Positions 31,628 to 42,648 of a stretch of 64,000 nucleotides of DNA are shown here, piece by piece; positions within the stretch are counted from its first letter, which is position 1, and each line of letters opens with the position of its first letter. The stretch is from Notospermus geniculatus (taxonomy: Eukaryota; Nemertea; Pilidiophora; Heteronemertea; Lineidae). Made by a program: the position numbers and the translations under genes. The stretch lies in the NCBI GenBank assembly GCA_002633025.1, contig NMRB01000753.1, positions 99,488-163,487 of the forward strand, given 5' to 3'. The notes below the pieces were generated by a model. The model was not told the DNA's origin. It did no database searches and worked only from the letters and a program-made list of their open reading frames with translations.

Positions 31628-31767
31628 GTGAGTTGGTAAAAGAATTACAACTACCCCGGTATAACATAATGGCATTTACAAACTAAAATTGCTCAAATGC
31701 CTTGCTAATGCTGTCCTCATTCTTGTTTATTGAAATGTAAATGAAAGGTTTTTATATTCTGTTGCAG

Positions 31768-31842
31768 ATTCCAGTAAGATGCAGCATTCCGCACCAACAG
31801 GTGTGGATGTGGGAAGCTCCGTGGTGGCAAGTGGAAAGCCTG
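31768..31842 (+). CDS. Harbinger Myb/SANT gene, exon 3
   Basis: A 75-bp exon between TTCTGTTGCAG and GTGAGTTG, phase 1 at both ends. It encodes DSSKMQHSAPTGVDVGSSVV followed by ASGKP. It joins exon 2 and exon 4 in frame, whereas the neighbouring duplicate at 31570 does not. Confidence 0.6.
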
Positions 31843-32030
31843 GTGAGTTGGTAAAAAGACCCGGGGTAAAAGAATTACAATTATGTACCTGGTACTTGTC
31901 CTTTTCAAATTGAAATTGGTCATGTACCCTCATTCCAATGCTACAGTATCTTAATTCTACCATATGCCACTTGATATGATATTCAACATCGAATGGCAGT
32001 TCTGCGTGCTAATGTTAATGTAAAGTCAAT

Positions 32031-32160
32031 TTCCAGAATATTTGTAAATTTTCGACCCCAAGCGGGGTCTTCTTCAGGCTGGCACTTTTCCACACTAGAT
32101 TTCAGAAAAGACTAAGCTAATTCCCAAGTGTAGATCTGAAATACCCTGTGCAAACAGGAG
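32031..32160 (-). repeat. Retroelement-terminus-like repeat, copy 2
   Basis: Same family and orientation as 1796-1920, without any RT attached. It lies in intron 3 of the Harbinger Myb gene. Confidence 0.5.
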
Positions 32161-32441
32161 GTGTCAGCAATTGAATTCTGGTAGCAATACAATGACATCA
32201 AAAATACTTGTCATTATAGCTTGATAGGCACAATTCTGCTAGGTGGTGTGTACCATGAGTTCGATGACACAGATTCAAGTGTCAAGTTGATACTTGACAT
32301 TTTCTCTGCAACAGAATTACATGTAGAACATTTAAAGCTGCTTTACAGGAACTACAGAGAAGAGGAAAGAATTCCCAATTTCATATTGCCATGATACTAT
32401 ATAACCTGATACTCATGGTATCCTTTTTTTGTCTCTTTCAG

Positions 32442-33018
32442 GATTACAAGTACGTCATGAATGGTCAAACAGCCAGACAAAGAAGCTAATTGCGCTTATC
32501 GATACCAACTTGAATAAGCTGAAGGCTGCACGAAACAAAAAACCAATCTGGGTGGAGATCGCTCAGCATTTCCCTTGTTCATCTGTGACGGCTTCAAAAT
32601 GCGAAGACAAGTGGAAAAATTTGAAGAAGGCATACAGAGACTATGTCCAAAAAACTAACTCTACTGGGGCAGGGCCTTCGAAATTTGAATTTGCCAATGA
32701 AATGGCCATCATGGGATCATGGGGGATGACCCCAGTGTTGTCCCAAAAATGACAATCGATTCGGAAGGCACTGTAGAATGTGCCACTGCGGCTTCTGGTG
32801 TTGTCAGTGATGTTGATAGTGGTGAAGAGCAGCAGGATATTTCTATTTTGAATTCAACTGCAACGAAATCAACCAAGAAATCTAAGAAGCAGAAAACTTC
32901 TGATGTTGGGGATATATTGCAGTACATGAAGGAACACAATGCCATGGTGATGGATCAGATGCAGTCTATGCATAATGACCCCATGATTGTTATGAATAAG
33001 ATAGCTGAAAAGCTATAA
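32442..33018 (+). pseudogene. Harbinger Myb/SANT DNA-binding protein, last exon with an 8-bp frame-breaking duplication
   Basis: The exon follows TCTCTTTCAG. Its first about 95 codons hold a Myb/SANT-like (MADF-type) domain: HEWSNSQTKKLIALIDTNLN, then KPIWVEIAQHFP, then CEDKWKNLKKAYRDYV, with the regularly spaced Trp residues of that fold. In PIF/Harbinger elements such a protein carries the nuclease to the nucleus and to the element ends. At 32709-32724 ATCATGGG is tandemly duplicated, shifting the frame to a stop at 32752. The other frame then runs cleanly to 33018, with a lysine-rich nuclear-localisation-like patch (TKKSKKQK) and a helical tail that ends KIAEKL. Confidence 0.75.
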
Positions 33019-33029
33019 ACCAACTCCAT

Positions 33030-33560
33030 TCTGTATTTCACATGCTGTGTCCGTCGTCAATCGTCATTTATGTGCATTTGAAGTTTTGACCTGATCTGAC
33101 ATCCAATATTGCTGCCAGGTGGCATAGGCCTAACCCAAAAATCATCAAAGTCCTGTAACTCGGGAATGACTTGACCAAGGTTGCTCCTGACTGATATATA
33201 CCTTTACCTGTCACAACAGTATTATCTCCAACCGTTGGAGTGATATTGTCTATTAAGTTGACTGAATTTTTAGCTGACCTGCGAGCGCTAGTTGTCATGC
33301 GGCGTCCATCGTTCGTCTTTGTCGTCCGTTAGCAATCTTCCATGAACCAAGTTTCAGCACAATCGGACGTCAAATATGATCACCAGGTGGCGTAACCTGT
33401 AAATCGTCAAAGTGCTATGACCGTAACTCGGGAATGACTTTACCCAGATTGCTCGTAACTGATATGATATGACTATGTTCCTGCCTTCCTCTGTCACTAC
33501 CGGGTATACTGTTATCATGATTATGTCCAACCAGGTGAGCACATGGTCCATGTACTGTTT
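33030..33560. repeat. Tandemly duplicated dispersed repeat (TAGCTGACCTGCGAG type)
   Basis: Two diverged units share GxCAGGTGGC, TAACTCGGGAATGACTT and a run near CTGATAT. A TTTTTAGCTGACCTGCGAG word at 33269 links it to the TTAGCTCACC family at 48.5-54.4 kb. Confidence 0.55.
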
Positions 33561-33687
33561 CATTTGACAGTTACTATATTATTGTTAAATCTTTTTTATT
33601 GTTGAAACATTACATAGCTACATGAACTATAAAATGTTAACAACAGTACCGTAGTACAATACTTTTAACAGTATTACAAATTTGAAA

Positions 33688-33860
33688 AAGTACATTCCCC
33701 CAATCCATTTGTCATTTTCTGAAGTAGTGACAATGCTATGATAATTTCAGGATTTTGATCTTATACTGCAGTTATCATGACATTGTCACAGGTTCTTCAG
33801 AAACTATGACCAATGATTGGGGGGGGGGGGGGGGGGTTNGGGGGGGGGGGGGGGAGTTAC
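33688..33860. mobile_element. Small palindromic MITE with poly-G/poly-C end
   Basis: CCCCCAATCCATTTG, TTTCTGAAG and GTGACAATG on the left pair with CATTGTCAC, CTTCAGAAA and CAATGATTGGGGG on the right. The right end runs into a G tract containing an n (33839). Confidence 0.55.
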
Positions 33861-34061
33861 TTCTGTTGAGGTGTTTATGTTAAAGTTTTAAAGCATTGGC
33901 GCAGTTGGCATGCCATAATAAATGGCCTGTTCAACGGTAAATCAGTGGGTATTTCTAAGAGGCAATAGCCCTACACTGAAGTTGTTGAAGTTTTTGTGTC
34001 CTGGTGAAATAAATGAATATTTTCACAACTACATGTACTTTTTGTTCTTCTTTATTGTCAG

Positions 34062-34250
34062 TGACTGCTTGCTGTAAGAGCAATGGTATTTCTTGGATGA
34101 CCAATGGAAAACACTACTTTTATGAAAATATCCATGGTGTCATGGATTGCCTCATGACATCAGCAAATGAAAATCCTTCATGGTCAGAAGTGTTTGTCCT
34201 ATTGTGGCCAGTTATATCCACAAAAGTAGGAGGCCCAGGAAACTGCGACA
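34062..34250 (+). CDS. Possible exon of unknown gene
   Basis: A 189-bp open segment between a pyrimidine-rich acceptor (CTTTATTGTCAG) and a consensus donor (GTGAGTC), phase 1 at both ends. It encodes CCKSNGISWMTNGKHYFYEN followed by IHGVMDCLM. I do not recognise it. It lies between the convergent Harbinger Myb and nuclease genes and could be a captured or chance exon. Confidence 0.3.
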
Positions 34251-34309
34251 GTGAGTCATCTAGTTTCTCTGTTAATTAGCATGCTCATAAAGCACATTAT
34301 TGCTGATCA

Positions 34310-35070
34310 GCCAAATACAGTTCCAGGTTCCTCCTTCTCTCGACGCCAGAAGGCTCACCATTGTAAGGTTGTGGCAATTCATCATTGACCTCATTGTCGC
34401 GAAAATCCTCCATCAGGTCATCGCTGTTTCGCAGGCAGAAGTTATGCATAACACAGGCGGCGAGGATGGTGTGACAAAGGAGGTCGTAATCTTGGCAGTC
34501 AAAGTCTCTCAGTGGGCGAAATCTTCCCTTAGCTGTCCGAACGCGCGTTCGATAGCAACCCGTGCTGAGCTGACTGTGAGGCGTTTGTTAAAACGCTTTT
34601 GGTTTTGCGTCAGGTTGCCATAATCCTTATTTGGAGTCATAAGCCATGGCTCGAGAGGGTACGCAGAGTCTCCGACGAGAAACTCTTCTGGCTGAATCTA
34701 TTTCGTGGCTGTTTATAAACTGAACTGTTTCTGAGCACTCTAGCGTCATGTGTGCAGCCTGGCCATCCTGTGTAGACGTGGGTGAACAGGAGATCATGGT
34801 CACAAATCCCCTGGAGAACGACGGAATGGTATTTCTTACGGTTGATGTAAGATATTGGATTGGCATTCTTCTTTGGCGCTCGTATCTTGATGTGGCATCC
34901 ATCAATCGCTCCAATCACACCGGGAAACTTGCAGTATTCGGCAAATCCATCCGAAATTTCTTGCCGTTTTTCCTCTTGAGATGGCCAATGCAGCACCCTT
35001 TTCATCAGATTGTTGATGATGGCTTTCGCAACTCTGCGGCAGATGCAGTGAGTTGTTGTTGCATGATTTC
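34310..35070 (-). pseudogene. PIF/Harbinger nuclease (HARBI1-like, DDE_Tnp_4), frameshifted
   Basis: The - strand frame from about 35070 reads RRVAKAIINNLMKRVLHWPS, then GVIGAIDGCHIKI (first catalytic Asp), then YINRKKYHSVVLQGICDHDL, then GWPGCTHDARVLRNS (second Asp region). A shifted frame then reads FLVGDSAYPLEPWLMTPNK and SSARVAIERAFGQL (Glu block). A further one-base loss near 34515 shifts the rest. A late frame still reads LAACVMHNFCLRNSDDLMED. In Harbinger elements this enzyme cuts and joins the DNA with help from the Myb protein. At least two frameshifts make this copy inactive. The N-terminus above 35070 is unclear. Confidence 0.85.
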
Positions 35071-35558
35071 GAGGCCATTTTTTAACAGTGAATAGACAAG
35101 ACCACGCTGGTTATTTCATTCCTGCGACGCGGCGTTCTCGCACTGGCGCGTTTTGAAATGGCCAGCACTGCCATTCGACAGGGCCAGTTTTAAACACACT
35201 GACGTACAAATAAATTTGCCAAATATTCCTCGGTGGTGTGGCGTGCAAACTGGACATGTAGGCCGATAGTGCGGCAAAAGCCCTTTCCAACAACGTCAAT
35301 CCCAGCGACAGAACCTCATTTGGCAGCTGTGCTGAGATCTTTACTGTTCAAGAGCGTGGTGGCAAGTGAAACCAACTGTGACCTCCGAGAGGGTGTATCG
35401 TTTTCAGAGGTAGTTTGGACGTGCCTTGTGGCTGTTCGTAGTTTCTACCTCTGCCGCTTGGGGTTTATATCTTTTAAGTTCAGCTTTAACTCCTTTTCTA
35501 GGGTGTCTGCTTTTCTCCTTCGCCCTTGTCGTTTACTCTTTTCTCATCTCTTTTGGCA

Positions 35559-35665
35559 CGCGACCGTCACTGCACCAATAACGTCATGACGCGACCGTCA
35601 CTGCACCAATGACGTCATGACGCGACCGTCACTGCATCAACGACGTCATGACGCGACGTCTTTGC
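35559..35665. promoter_or_regulatory. 31-bp tandem repeat carrying CRE-like TGACGTCATGA sites
   Basis: Units start CGCGACCGTCACTGCACCAA at 35559, 35590 and 35621, with a partial fourth at 35652: exactly 31 bp apart. Each ends in (A/G)ACGTCATGA. In unit 2 this gives a perfect TGACGTCA, the palindromic ATF/CREB-type site. The array lies about 500 bp 5' of the - strand Harbinger nuclease, where its promoter would be. Transcription factor binding is inference. Confidence 0.65.
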
Positions 35666-35689
35666 GTTGAGTTTCCTGATTAAAAAAAC

Positions 35690-36830
35690 TGCCTTTCTCT
35701 CTTGGCATCATTTTCTTGACCCCTTCTTAAGCTGAAACGCCAGGGACTATTTTTTCTTAAGTTACATGTTTATGACAAGTGAGGTCAGGGGATATTTTTG
35801 TATCAGTTTCACCTTCGTTCTCAAAATACATTAGAGCTCTTCCTTTAGTTTTTTCTAATGTGTGCTGAAAACTAGGCCTTGATTCTCAGAAGTACGTATC
35901 AGACATGCATTTTAGGGACCTTCACAAGGCTATGAGACCTCTTTGTGCTCTCTCCTAACATTTTGAAAATATCGCAAAATTCAATACTGTGGGGCTTTAA
36001 GCGAAAACCCCATAAAATATTTTTTCTTAAGTTGGATATTTCAATAGCAGTATGAAAGGGTTCATCCATGTGAATATTAGTGTTGTTCTCAAAAGTGTAA
36101 ATAATACACATTTTTGGCCCTTTAGACCCTTTTTTGGCCATCTGATCCCTTCTTAAAGCCCCACTGTATTGAATGTGAAAAACGCAAATCATCGCCGCGA
36201 TTCTTGACGTCAGTGCACGTAAAATGTACTGCACGCTCCCCGAATACATTAGGGCTCTCCCTGCAGCTTTTAGAAATGTGTGCTGAAAACTAGCCTTGAT
36301 GCTCTGAAATACGTATCGGACAATCATTTTGGGGAGCTTCACAAGCTATGAGACCTCCTATGTGAACTCTCCTAACATTTTGAAAAAATCTTAGAATTCA
36401 ATAATGTGGGGCTTTAAGCTGCAATGCCAGGGAATATTATTTCTTAAGTTATATGTTTGTGACAACCGATGTAAGGGGATATTTTTATGCCAATTTCAAC
36501 TTTGTTCTCAAAAGTGTGATTGAGACCCTTTTCGACCCTTATTGGGGCCCTTCTTTAATCCAAACCCCAGATTTATTTGTTTCTTAAGTTGTGTATTTCT
36601 TATCACTGATATACGGGGGCTATTTGGCGTGAATATCATTGTTGTTCTCAAAAGTGTAAATGACTGCCACTTTTTTTGGGGGGGGGGGGATTAGTAACCC
36701 CGCAAAACCGAAAGCCCAGGAATGCCATGCTTAAGATATGGGTTTTATTCATCCCCCAGTTACTACTGATAGAATGAGATCATCAAACCTCTCGTTCTCA
36801 AAAGTGTTAATGAAAGTGGGCTGGCTCTCT
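35690..36830 (-). repeat. Long dispersed repeat with TTGTTCTCAAAAGTGT units, copy 2
   Basis: Inverse orientation to 14580-15600. Units recur at about 35815, 36085, 36505, 36640 and 36795. A separate about 170-bp block (TACATTAG(A/G)GCTCT to GTGGGGCTTTAAGC) appears twice, at 35830-36000 and 36247-36418. The block is absent from the other copy. This copy keeps the empty TTAA site (36584-36587) of the MITE at 14760. Confidence 0.7.
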
Positions 36831-37192
36831 AACTAATAGGAATCATTTCCTAGAGCATTTTATTGTATAGGAAAATAGGACAGGACCTATTTGTGGATTT
36901 TTTCCTATACGAAAAATAATGGGATGATGTTTCCCGTCGTACACGGTGAAATAAATTCCTACAAAATATTTCGTAGGAACATAAGGTATTTTGTTAGGTG
37001 GCCTTTAGACCAAGATTCACAATTTGGTAAGTACTTTTGATTACAGCGCCATTTTGTGAACCAAAGTCAGTGGTTAAATAACATCGCTATGACCAGGATT
37101 GGATCATTATTTATGACGACGACTGAATTTGTTATGCAGGATATAATGATGCATGTAAACATAGCAGAAGTAGCCTACACACACATGAACAT

Positions 37193-37264
37193 GATATCTC
37201 ATTTCGTTATGATAAATCTTTGTTCACCATGGGTGAACCATATGGTGATAACCATATGAAAGGC
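37193..37264. repeat. Segment shared in inverse orientation with 13478-13539
   Basis: Contains ATGATATCTCATTTCGTTATG and ATGGTGATAACCATATGAAAG. See the partner entry. Confidence 0.7.
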
Positions 37265-37777
37265 CGCCGACTTCGGTTCACAAAAATGTTGTGGACGGAG
37301 TTGGAAATTTTTGGTCTCAGTTTATTTCTAAAAGATGTTCTATAATCATCATCAAGTTGATGGCTGCACTGACCCGGAAGAAGAAAAAGAAGAAGAAACG
37401 AATTTCCTATCCATCAATATCAATGGCTCAGGTCCCTAGATATTGGTAGTACATGTATCACTGTGGGCTACACGTCGAGGGTTTTTCGAAAAACACTCGA
37501 CGTATGGCCGCCATTTTCCCAGTCGATTCGCGAGGATTTTTGCTCACTCTGACCAGTAGAGTGTAATTCACGGCTTCATTTTCAGCAGGTTTGTAGAGAA
37601 AATTGTCACGAAATTGCATTCGAAGACCGGTGAAATCAAATGATCTTACGGTAGAATTCCGACGAGAGTGACGTCATTCTACAAGCTCCAATAGCAAAAT
37701 TGGATCATGTTTACATTTTGACAAGATGGCGGCTCCCACAACTTGGGCATAATCATGATCATGATGATCTCGTAATC

Positions 37778-37980
37778 ATGAGTAAATTTCAGAAAAACAT
37801 ACATTTTTGCTTGAGATCAAAGTTGGCTTTAGCTCAGGTGAATGAAAGAAGGCAAACAGCTTACTGCTGCCTAAAACCCATGCAAGTTAAATGCCTGAAA
37901 CGGGCAGTGAACGGTGATACAATTGCTATTTTGCCTGCGGGGCTTCCCCGAGCTAAATATAGACCAGCGGGCGCCATGAT
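37778..37980 (+). pseudogene. RecQ/SF2 helicase-like N-terminal fragment
   Basis: From ATG at 37778 the frame reads MSKFQKNIHFCLRSKLALAQ, then LKPMQVKCLKRAVNGDTIAI followed by LPAGLP. This resembles the Q-like motif and the start of motif I of RecQ-like SF2 helicases (LKxxQxxCLxxxxxGxDxxAxLPTGxGKS). The Walker lysine/serine is missing: AGLPRAKY stands in its place. So it is a broken or chance remnant. Helicase ORFs occur in some eukaryotic DNA transposons. No downstream motifs are found. Confidence 0.4.
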
Positions 37981-38632
37981 TGTTTTATGCATTTGCTTGC
38001 GCCTGTCCTAGTATTTTCAATCAGGACAGCAACCTCGTCCCCAGGGATTTTGTTCGCTCAGACAACCTCGGACCTAACTCGCTTACTCACCCCTGGAATC
38101 ACGATCTCAATTCTCAAGAATCTGGCGATTTCACGGAAATTGCCGAAGGTTGTAAATCATATTGATAGTCTCTTTTTTCTTAAACTTACTAAATTAATCG
38201 AGTATAGATCGATGAAATTAACTACTTTCAATGTCGAAAACATAATAAAGGTATTGCTGAAATAGGCCCTGATTTTTGTTTGAATTTTAATTATTTTGAA
38301 TACCGAAGCCGAAACTCCTCACAGCGCCACCTATCTTTATTCTCCGACACTGAGTAAATGACTTCATTTCATCAAACAAAACACACCGAAATAAGAGTTT
38401 TCTGTGCCTGTCACTAACTGAATCGACATCTTTTAGCACTCTTTTAGACTAGTAATTTCTATAATAACAGATAAAAATGTGTTTGATCGAGTCAGTTTTC
38501 CTCCATGCATCACTGTGTACAAAAATGTACAGACGCATAAGACTCGATTAAATAAGTAAAATTGCGGTTGATCGGGCTTTATATACTTACCTGCATCATC
38601 CCGTCTAGATGTGTTTCGAATATAATACTAAC

Positions 38633-39660
38633 GTTGAATTGTCCCAAATAAATTTTTGATTATTTATAATAAAGTGACAAAACCCATTTTCACAGGGTGA
38701 TTAGTTAAGAGGTTAAAGTAGATTATAAGAATGAAAAATTGGCGAATTTCCCGTTATTTCAACATAAACAAAAGACCTTTGCAAAATGTCATTAAAGTAG
38801 TAGAAATATACAAGTCCTTAAAATGCCGTTTACAACACATGTTAAATGCATTGTATACTTTGTATTTATAAGGTTACATTTGTTTATATCCTTTGCCTTT
38901 CATGAAAATGATGACAAATAACACCAATATCCTCTCAACTCTGGCAATTTGTTCAACTCAGCAGTGGGGGCATCATACAACAGCCTTTCATGGCTATGGC
39001 TTGTTAAGCACACTCAACAAGGGCAACATAGTCATACCAAACTTGAAAACCTACACAAGTCAGTGGAAAATAATCCATGTCGTAGTTACCTAATGATGTT
39101 AGAGTAATTTGGTTTACTTTCCATGAGGCAAATCCAAGGTTGTGCTCAGTCAACTGGTGAATACTGTGGTTTATGGCTCAATCATTGTATTTATATGGTG
39201 TCTGTTGCACAGGCCTGACATTCTGCCCTTGTTGAAGTAAGGTTGACTTCGACTGTAGTATGCCTCACACCTGACTGCCTGTTCTTAACAAGCCATATAC
39301 ATGAAAGGCTGTTCTGTGATGCCCCACTGCTAGAGGTTGAACAAATTGCCAAAGTTGAGAGGATATTGGTGTTATTTGTCATTATTTTCATGAAAGGCAA
39401 AGGTTATAAACAAATGTAACATTATAAATATATAGTATACAATGTATTTAACATGTGTTGTAAATGGCATTTTAAGGACTTGTGTATTTCTACTACCTTA
39501 ATGACATTTTGCAAAGGTCTTTTGTTTCAGTTGAAATAACGGGAAATTCGCCAATTTTTCATTCTTATAATCTAGTTTAACCTCTTAACTAATCACCCTG
39601 TGAAAATGGGTTTTGTCACTTTATTATAAATAATCAAAAATTTATTTGGGACAATTCAAC
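38633..39660. mobile_element. 1-kb palindrome (foldback element), arms about 380 bp
   Basis: The left arm from GTTGAATTGTCCCAAATAAA to about 39012 is repeated inverted from about 39285 to 39660, with a 270-bp spacer. The arms differ by scattered substitutions, and both encode the same chance peptide in mirror frames. No target duplication is obvious (flanks ATACTAAC and CTTAAGTA). It is inserted in the 37.5-42.2 kb element. Confidence 0.8.
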
Positions 39661-40349
39661 CTTAAGTATACAGCCCCTTTAAAACGCACTAACTATTTAC
39701 CCGACGGTCGTGTACGCACTGAGAATAAAACATTTCGGTAGGCCTACACGAGTGACGTCGTTCGATTTCCCGCCTCGGCAGTGGTTTCAAAGGTTCTTAG
39801 GGGGCCAGGTGAAAAGGAGTGTGCGACAGGAGAGTTGGGTGGGGGTGAGGGGTAGGATTAAATCGGCCACGGGTGGTTATGGTCCGGGTCAGCTGTAGAG
39901 GCGGTACTGGATGGGGTCCAATTTAAGGTCTCCCAGCTCAAACATGACGAACCGTCGTGTGGGCCTACCTGCCACGACCGGTCGTGTACACAGTGAAAAA
40001 ATCGATCGTTCCTGACCCGCCAAATTCGCATTACATCAGCCCTCGCACGACGGTCGTGTACCCAGTACGATTTTTCGTCACTGCGTACACGGCCGTCGGG
40101 TACGCAGCATCAGGGTGTCTATTCGCATGCATGCTAGCCAGATCATGAATTGAAACGAATTCGATGTGAAAAAGGCATTGCCTATTTAGAGTGAGGCTGG
40201 AGATCATCGACATTGCCACAAACCACCAGTCCGGCTAAAGCCTAGTTTATACTTCGACGCACGACCATCGGCGTCCGACGCGCGATCAAAATCTGGACGC
40301 CGAGCTAATGAAGTAGGCTTATGTCGGCGTACAGATTTTGATCCGCTGC

Positions 40350-41106
40350 TTTTTAAAGGCCTGAACCCACTGTCGCGTTTTCCCGCCGCGGTTTCATCAC
40401 CGCCCGACAAATTCTTTGTTATATTCTCGGTCCGCTGCCTTTTAAAGGCCTGAACCCACTGTCGCGTTTTCCCGCCGCGGTGTCATCGCTGCCCGACAAA
40501 TTCTTTGTTATATTCTCGGTCCGCTGCCTTTTAACAAAGCATTTTCTGCCGCTGCGTTTTCCCGCTGCGGGAAAACCCGTCAGTGGGTTCGGGCCTTTAA
40601 GGCCTGAACCCACTGTCGCGTTTTCCCGCCGCGGTTTCATCACCGCCCGACAAATTCTTTGTTATATCCTCGGTCCGCTGCCTTTTAACAAAGCATTTTC
40701 TGCCGCTGCGTTTTCCCGCTGCGTGAAAACGCGTCAGTGGGTTCGGGCCTTTAAGGCTCGTTTCCACAGACGCGTTTCACGCTGCGTGATGCGTCAAATC
40801 TTTTGTTATTTTCCGCCGCTCTGCTTCCAAACAATGGGCGAAGCGTCAAAACGCTCACGCTACCGCTTCTGTGGAAACGGGCCTTAAAGGCCCGAACCCA
40901 CTGACGCGTTTTCACGCAGCGGGAAAACGCAGCGGCAGAAAATGCTTTGTTAAAAGGCAGCGGACCGAGAATATAACAAAGAATTTGTCGGGCGGTGATG
41001 AAACCGCGGCGGGAAAACGCGACAGTGGGTTCAGGCCTTAACAAAGCATTTTCTGCCGCTGCGTTTTCCCGCTGCGTGAAAACGCGTCAGTGGGTTCGGG
41101 CCTTTA
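40350..41106. mobile_element. Tandem and inverted GGCCTGAACCCACTG MITEs
   Basis: Units with ends AAGGCC(T/C)GAACCCACTG and CAGTGGGTTCGGGCCTT lie head to tail at about 40352, 40446 and 40603. One inverted unit lies at about 40885-41106. The interiors share TTTTCCCGCCGCGG, CCGACAAATTCTTTGTTAT and AAAGCATTTTCTGCCGCTGC. At 40755-40886 a different hairpin (AAGGCTCGTTTCCACAGACG to the complement ending GGGCCTT) is lodged between units. Confidence 0.8.
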
Positions 41107-41249
41107 TAAAGGCGATGACAGACTAGCGGGACGCGGCGCGGAGCTACGCGTTTTCTTTTGTGTTTTCAGGCACCACTGAGCACCATGTGCAGTGGAGTGC
41201 AAAAACACAAAAGAAACCGCGTCGCGTACGCGCTAGTCTGTCACCGCCT
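41106..41249. mobile_element. Hairpin MITE, AGGCG(A/G)TGACAGACTAGCG termini
   Basis: The ends AGGCGATGACAGACTAGCG and CGCTAGTCTGTCACCGCCT are inverted with one difference. The centre GCACCACTGAGCACCATGTG lies between TTTTGTGTTTT and AAAACACAAAA arms. Confidence 0.8.
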
Positions 41250-41594
41250 AAAGGCCCGTTTCCACTAGAGCGTTTTTCCGCTCGCGGAAAAGCGACGCGT
41301 TTTTGCGCGACGGATACCGCGGCGGTGGTCATTTTCTGGAGGGGTTTCCATTAGGGCGTTTCATACACCATACACCGTGCACCGAATACAGCTCTGAATG
41401 TACAGAAGTACGCCGCGGAATACGCTTTGAATGCTATTCGAGCAATCGGCGTTTGTCCGCCGGCGGTCTCCGTTGCGCAATTTTCGATCGTTTTCACCGT
41501 CCCGCTCAAGTGGAAAGGGATTAAGGGATATCCATTACAGCATTCTCAGCGGATTTTCGCTCGCAAAAACGCTCTAGTGGAAACGGGCCTTTAA
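41250..41594. mobile_element. MITE, AAAGGCCCGTTTCCACTAGAGCG termini
   Basis: The left end AAAGGCCCGTTTCCACTAGA and the right end TCTAGTGGAAACGGGCCTTT are perfect inverses for about 24 bp, then CGCTCGCGG/GCTCGCAAA arms follow. It abuts the previous MITE without a gap. Confidence 0.8.
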
Positions 41595-42648
41595 GCGTGC
41601 CCCTCGGTTTACCACAAGTATTACATCGGTGCGTCCACTAGGCCTGGTGATCATGGCTATTGTTCGGGTATGAATTGACATCGCCGTTGGACTTAAATTT
41701 TCTGATCGGGTTTTGGTCACGGTGGGGTATACGGGGAACTACTGTATCTCTAGGGAGTTGCATACATGCAACCTATTAGCCTATTTTTGAGTTACGTAAT
41801 GCTTGAGCCAAGTTCTTGTGAAAAACCCTCTTAAAAGTCTTTTGTATTGTGAATCACCCTCGATATTGTTGAATTAACCTCGACGACAAGGAATTAGCCG
41901 TTATAATCACCATCGACGCCCGTGCGAAAAGCCCTCGACTTCATCGATGTTTTCAAAGGCAAATTAAGCGGCTCATAGGCAATTTGCAGAGAAAAGACGA
42001 GTACAGACGTGTGTGCGACAATTTTCTCTACAAACCTGCTGAAAATGAAGTCGCGATTTACACTCTACTGGTCACAGTGAGCAAAAATCCTCACGAATCG
42101 ATTGGGAAAATGGCGGCCATACGTCGAGGGTTTTTCGAAAATCCCTCGACGGGTAGCCCAGAGTGTGCATACTGTCGCCTTTTTTCGACCACTCTCTATT
42201 GATTGTTGGGCGGCTGTTTAATCCAGATGTCTTCCAGCGTTAACTATCTAATTGTCGTAAGGCTACATCAGAATTGAGGGTGTTTCCTTTGGTGACATGT
42301 CAAACGGTCTTCTTTTCCCAGATGTTTCAAGCGGACCTGTTCTGTCTCCACGACCGATCTTGTCGGTCGGATACTGCAGGCGACCGAATCGCACCACATC
42401 CACGGCAATCAGCGCTCGTCTGTGACGTCATCAGTGAGTAATGATCCGGCCATCGGACAGTCGGTAATTTGGGATTAATTTTCGCGCCGGCAGAATCCTA
42501 TTCTATTATTTTAAAGTTACGGTCCATGTCACTAGAGTTTAACAGTTCGTCCCGTTAATGACAGGACGAACGTTATCGTTATTTTTTTACATTACAAATG
42601 TACGTCAGAATGGTGTTAGCGTTAGTGTAACCGTTAACGGGCAGTTGC

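Larger units (their letters stand above)
37466..42162. mobile_element. 4.7-kb element with about 165-bp terminal inverted repeats
   Basis: The left end, from TGGGCTACACGTCGAGGGTT through GGCCGCCATTTTCCCA and GTAGAGAAAATTGTC (to about 37609), is repeated inverted at about 41999-42162. Each end starts with its own small palindrome (CGTCGAGG, TTTTTCGAAAA, CCTCGACG). I could not identify a clean target duplication. Contents: a helicase-like fragment, a 1-kb palindrome and a MITE cluster, so most of the interior is secondary insertion. Confidence 0.65.

Noticed and set aside
34300-35095. + strand open frames at 34300-34623 and 34748-35095
   Set aside because: Antisense to the Harbinger nuclease, which carries the recognisable catalytic blocks.
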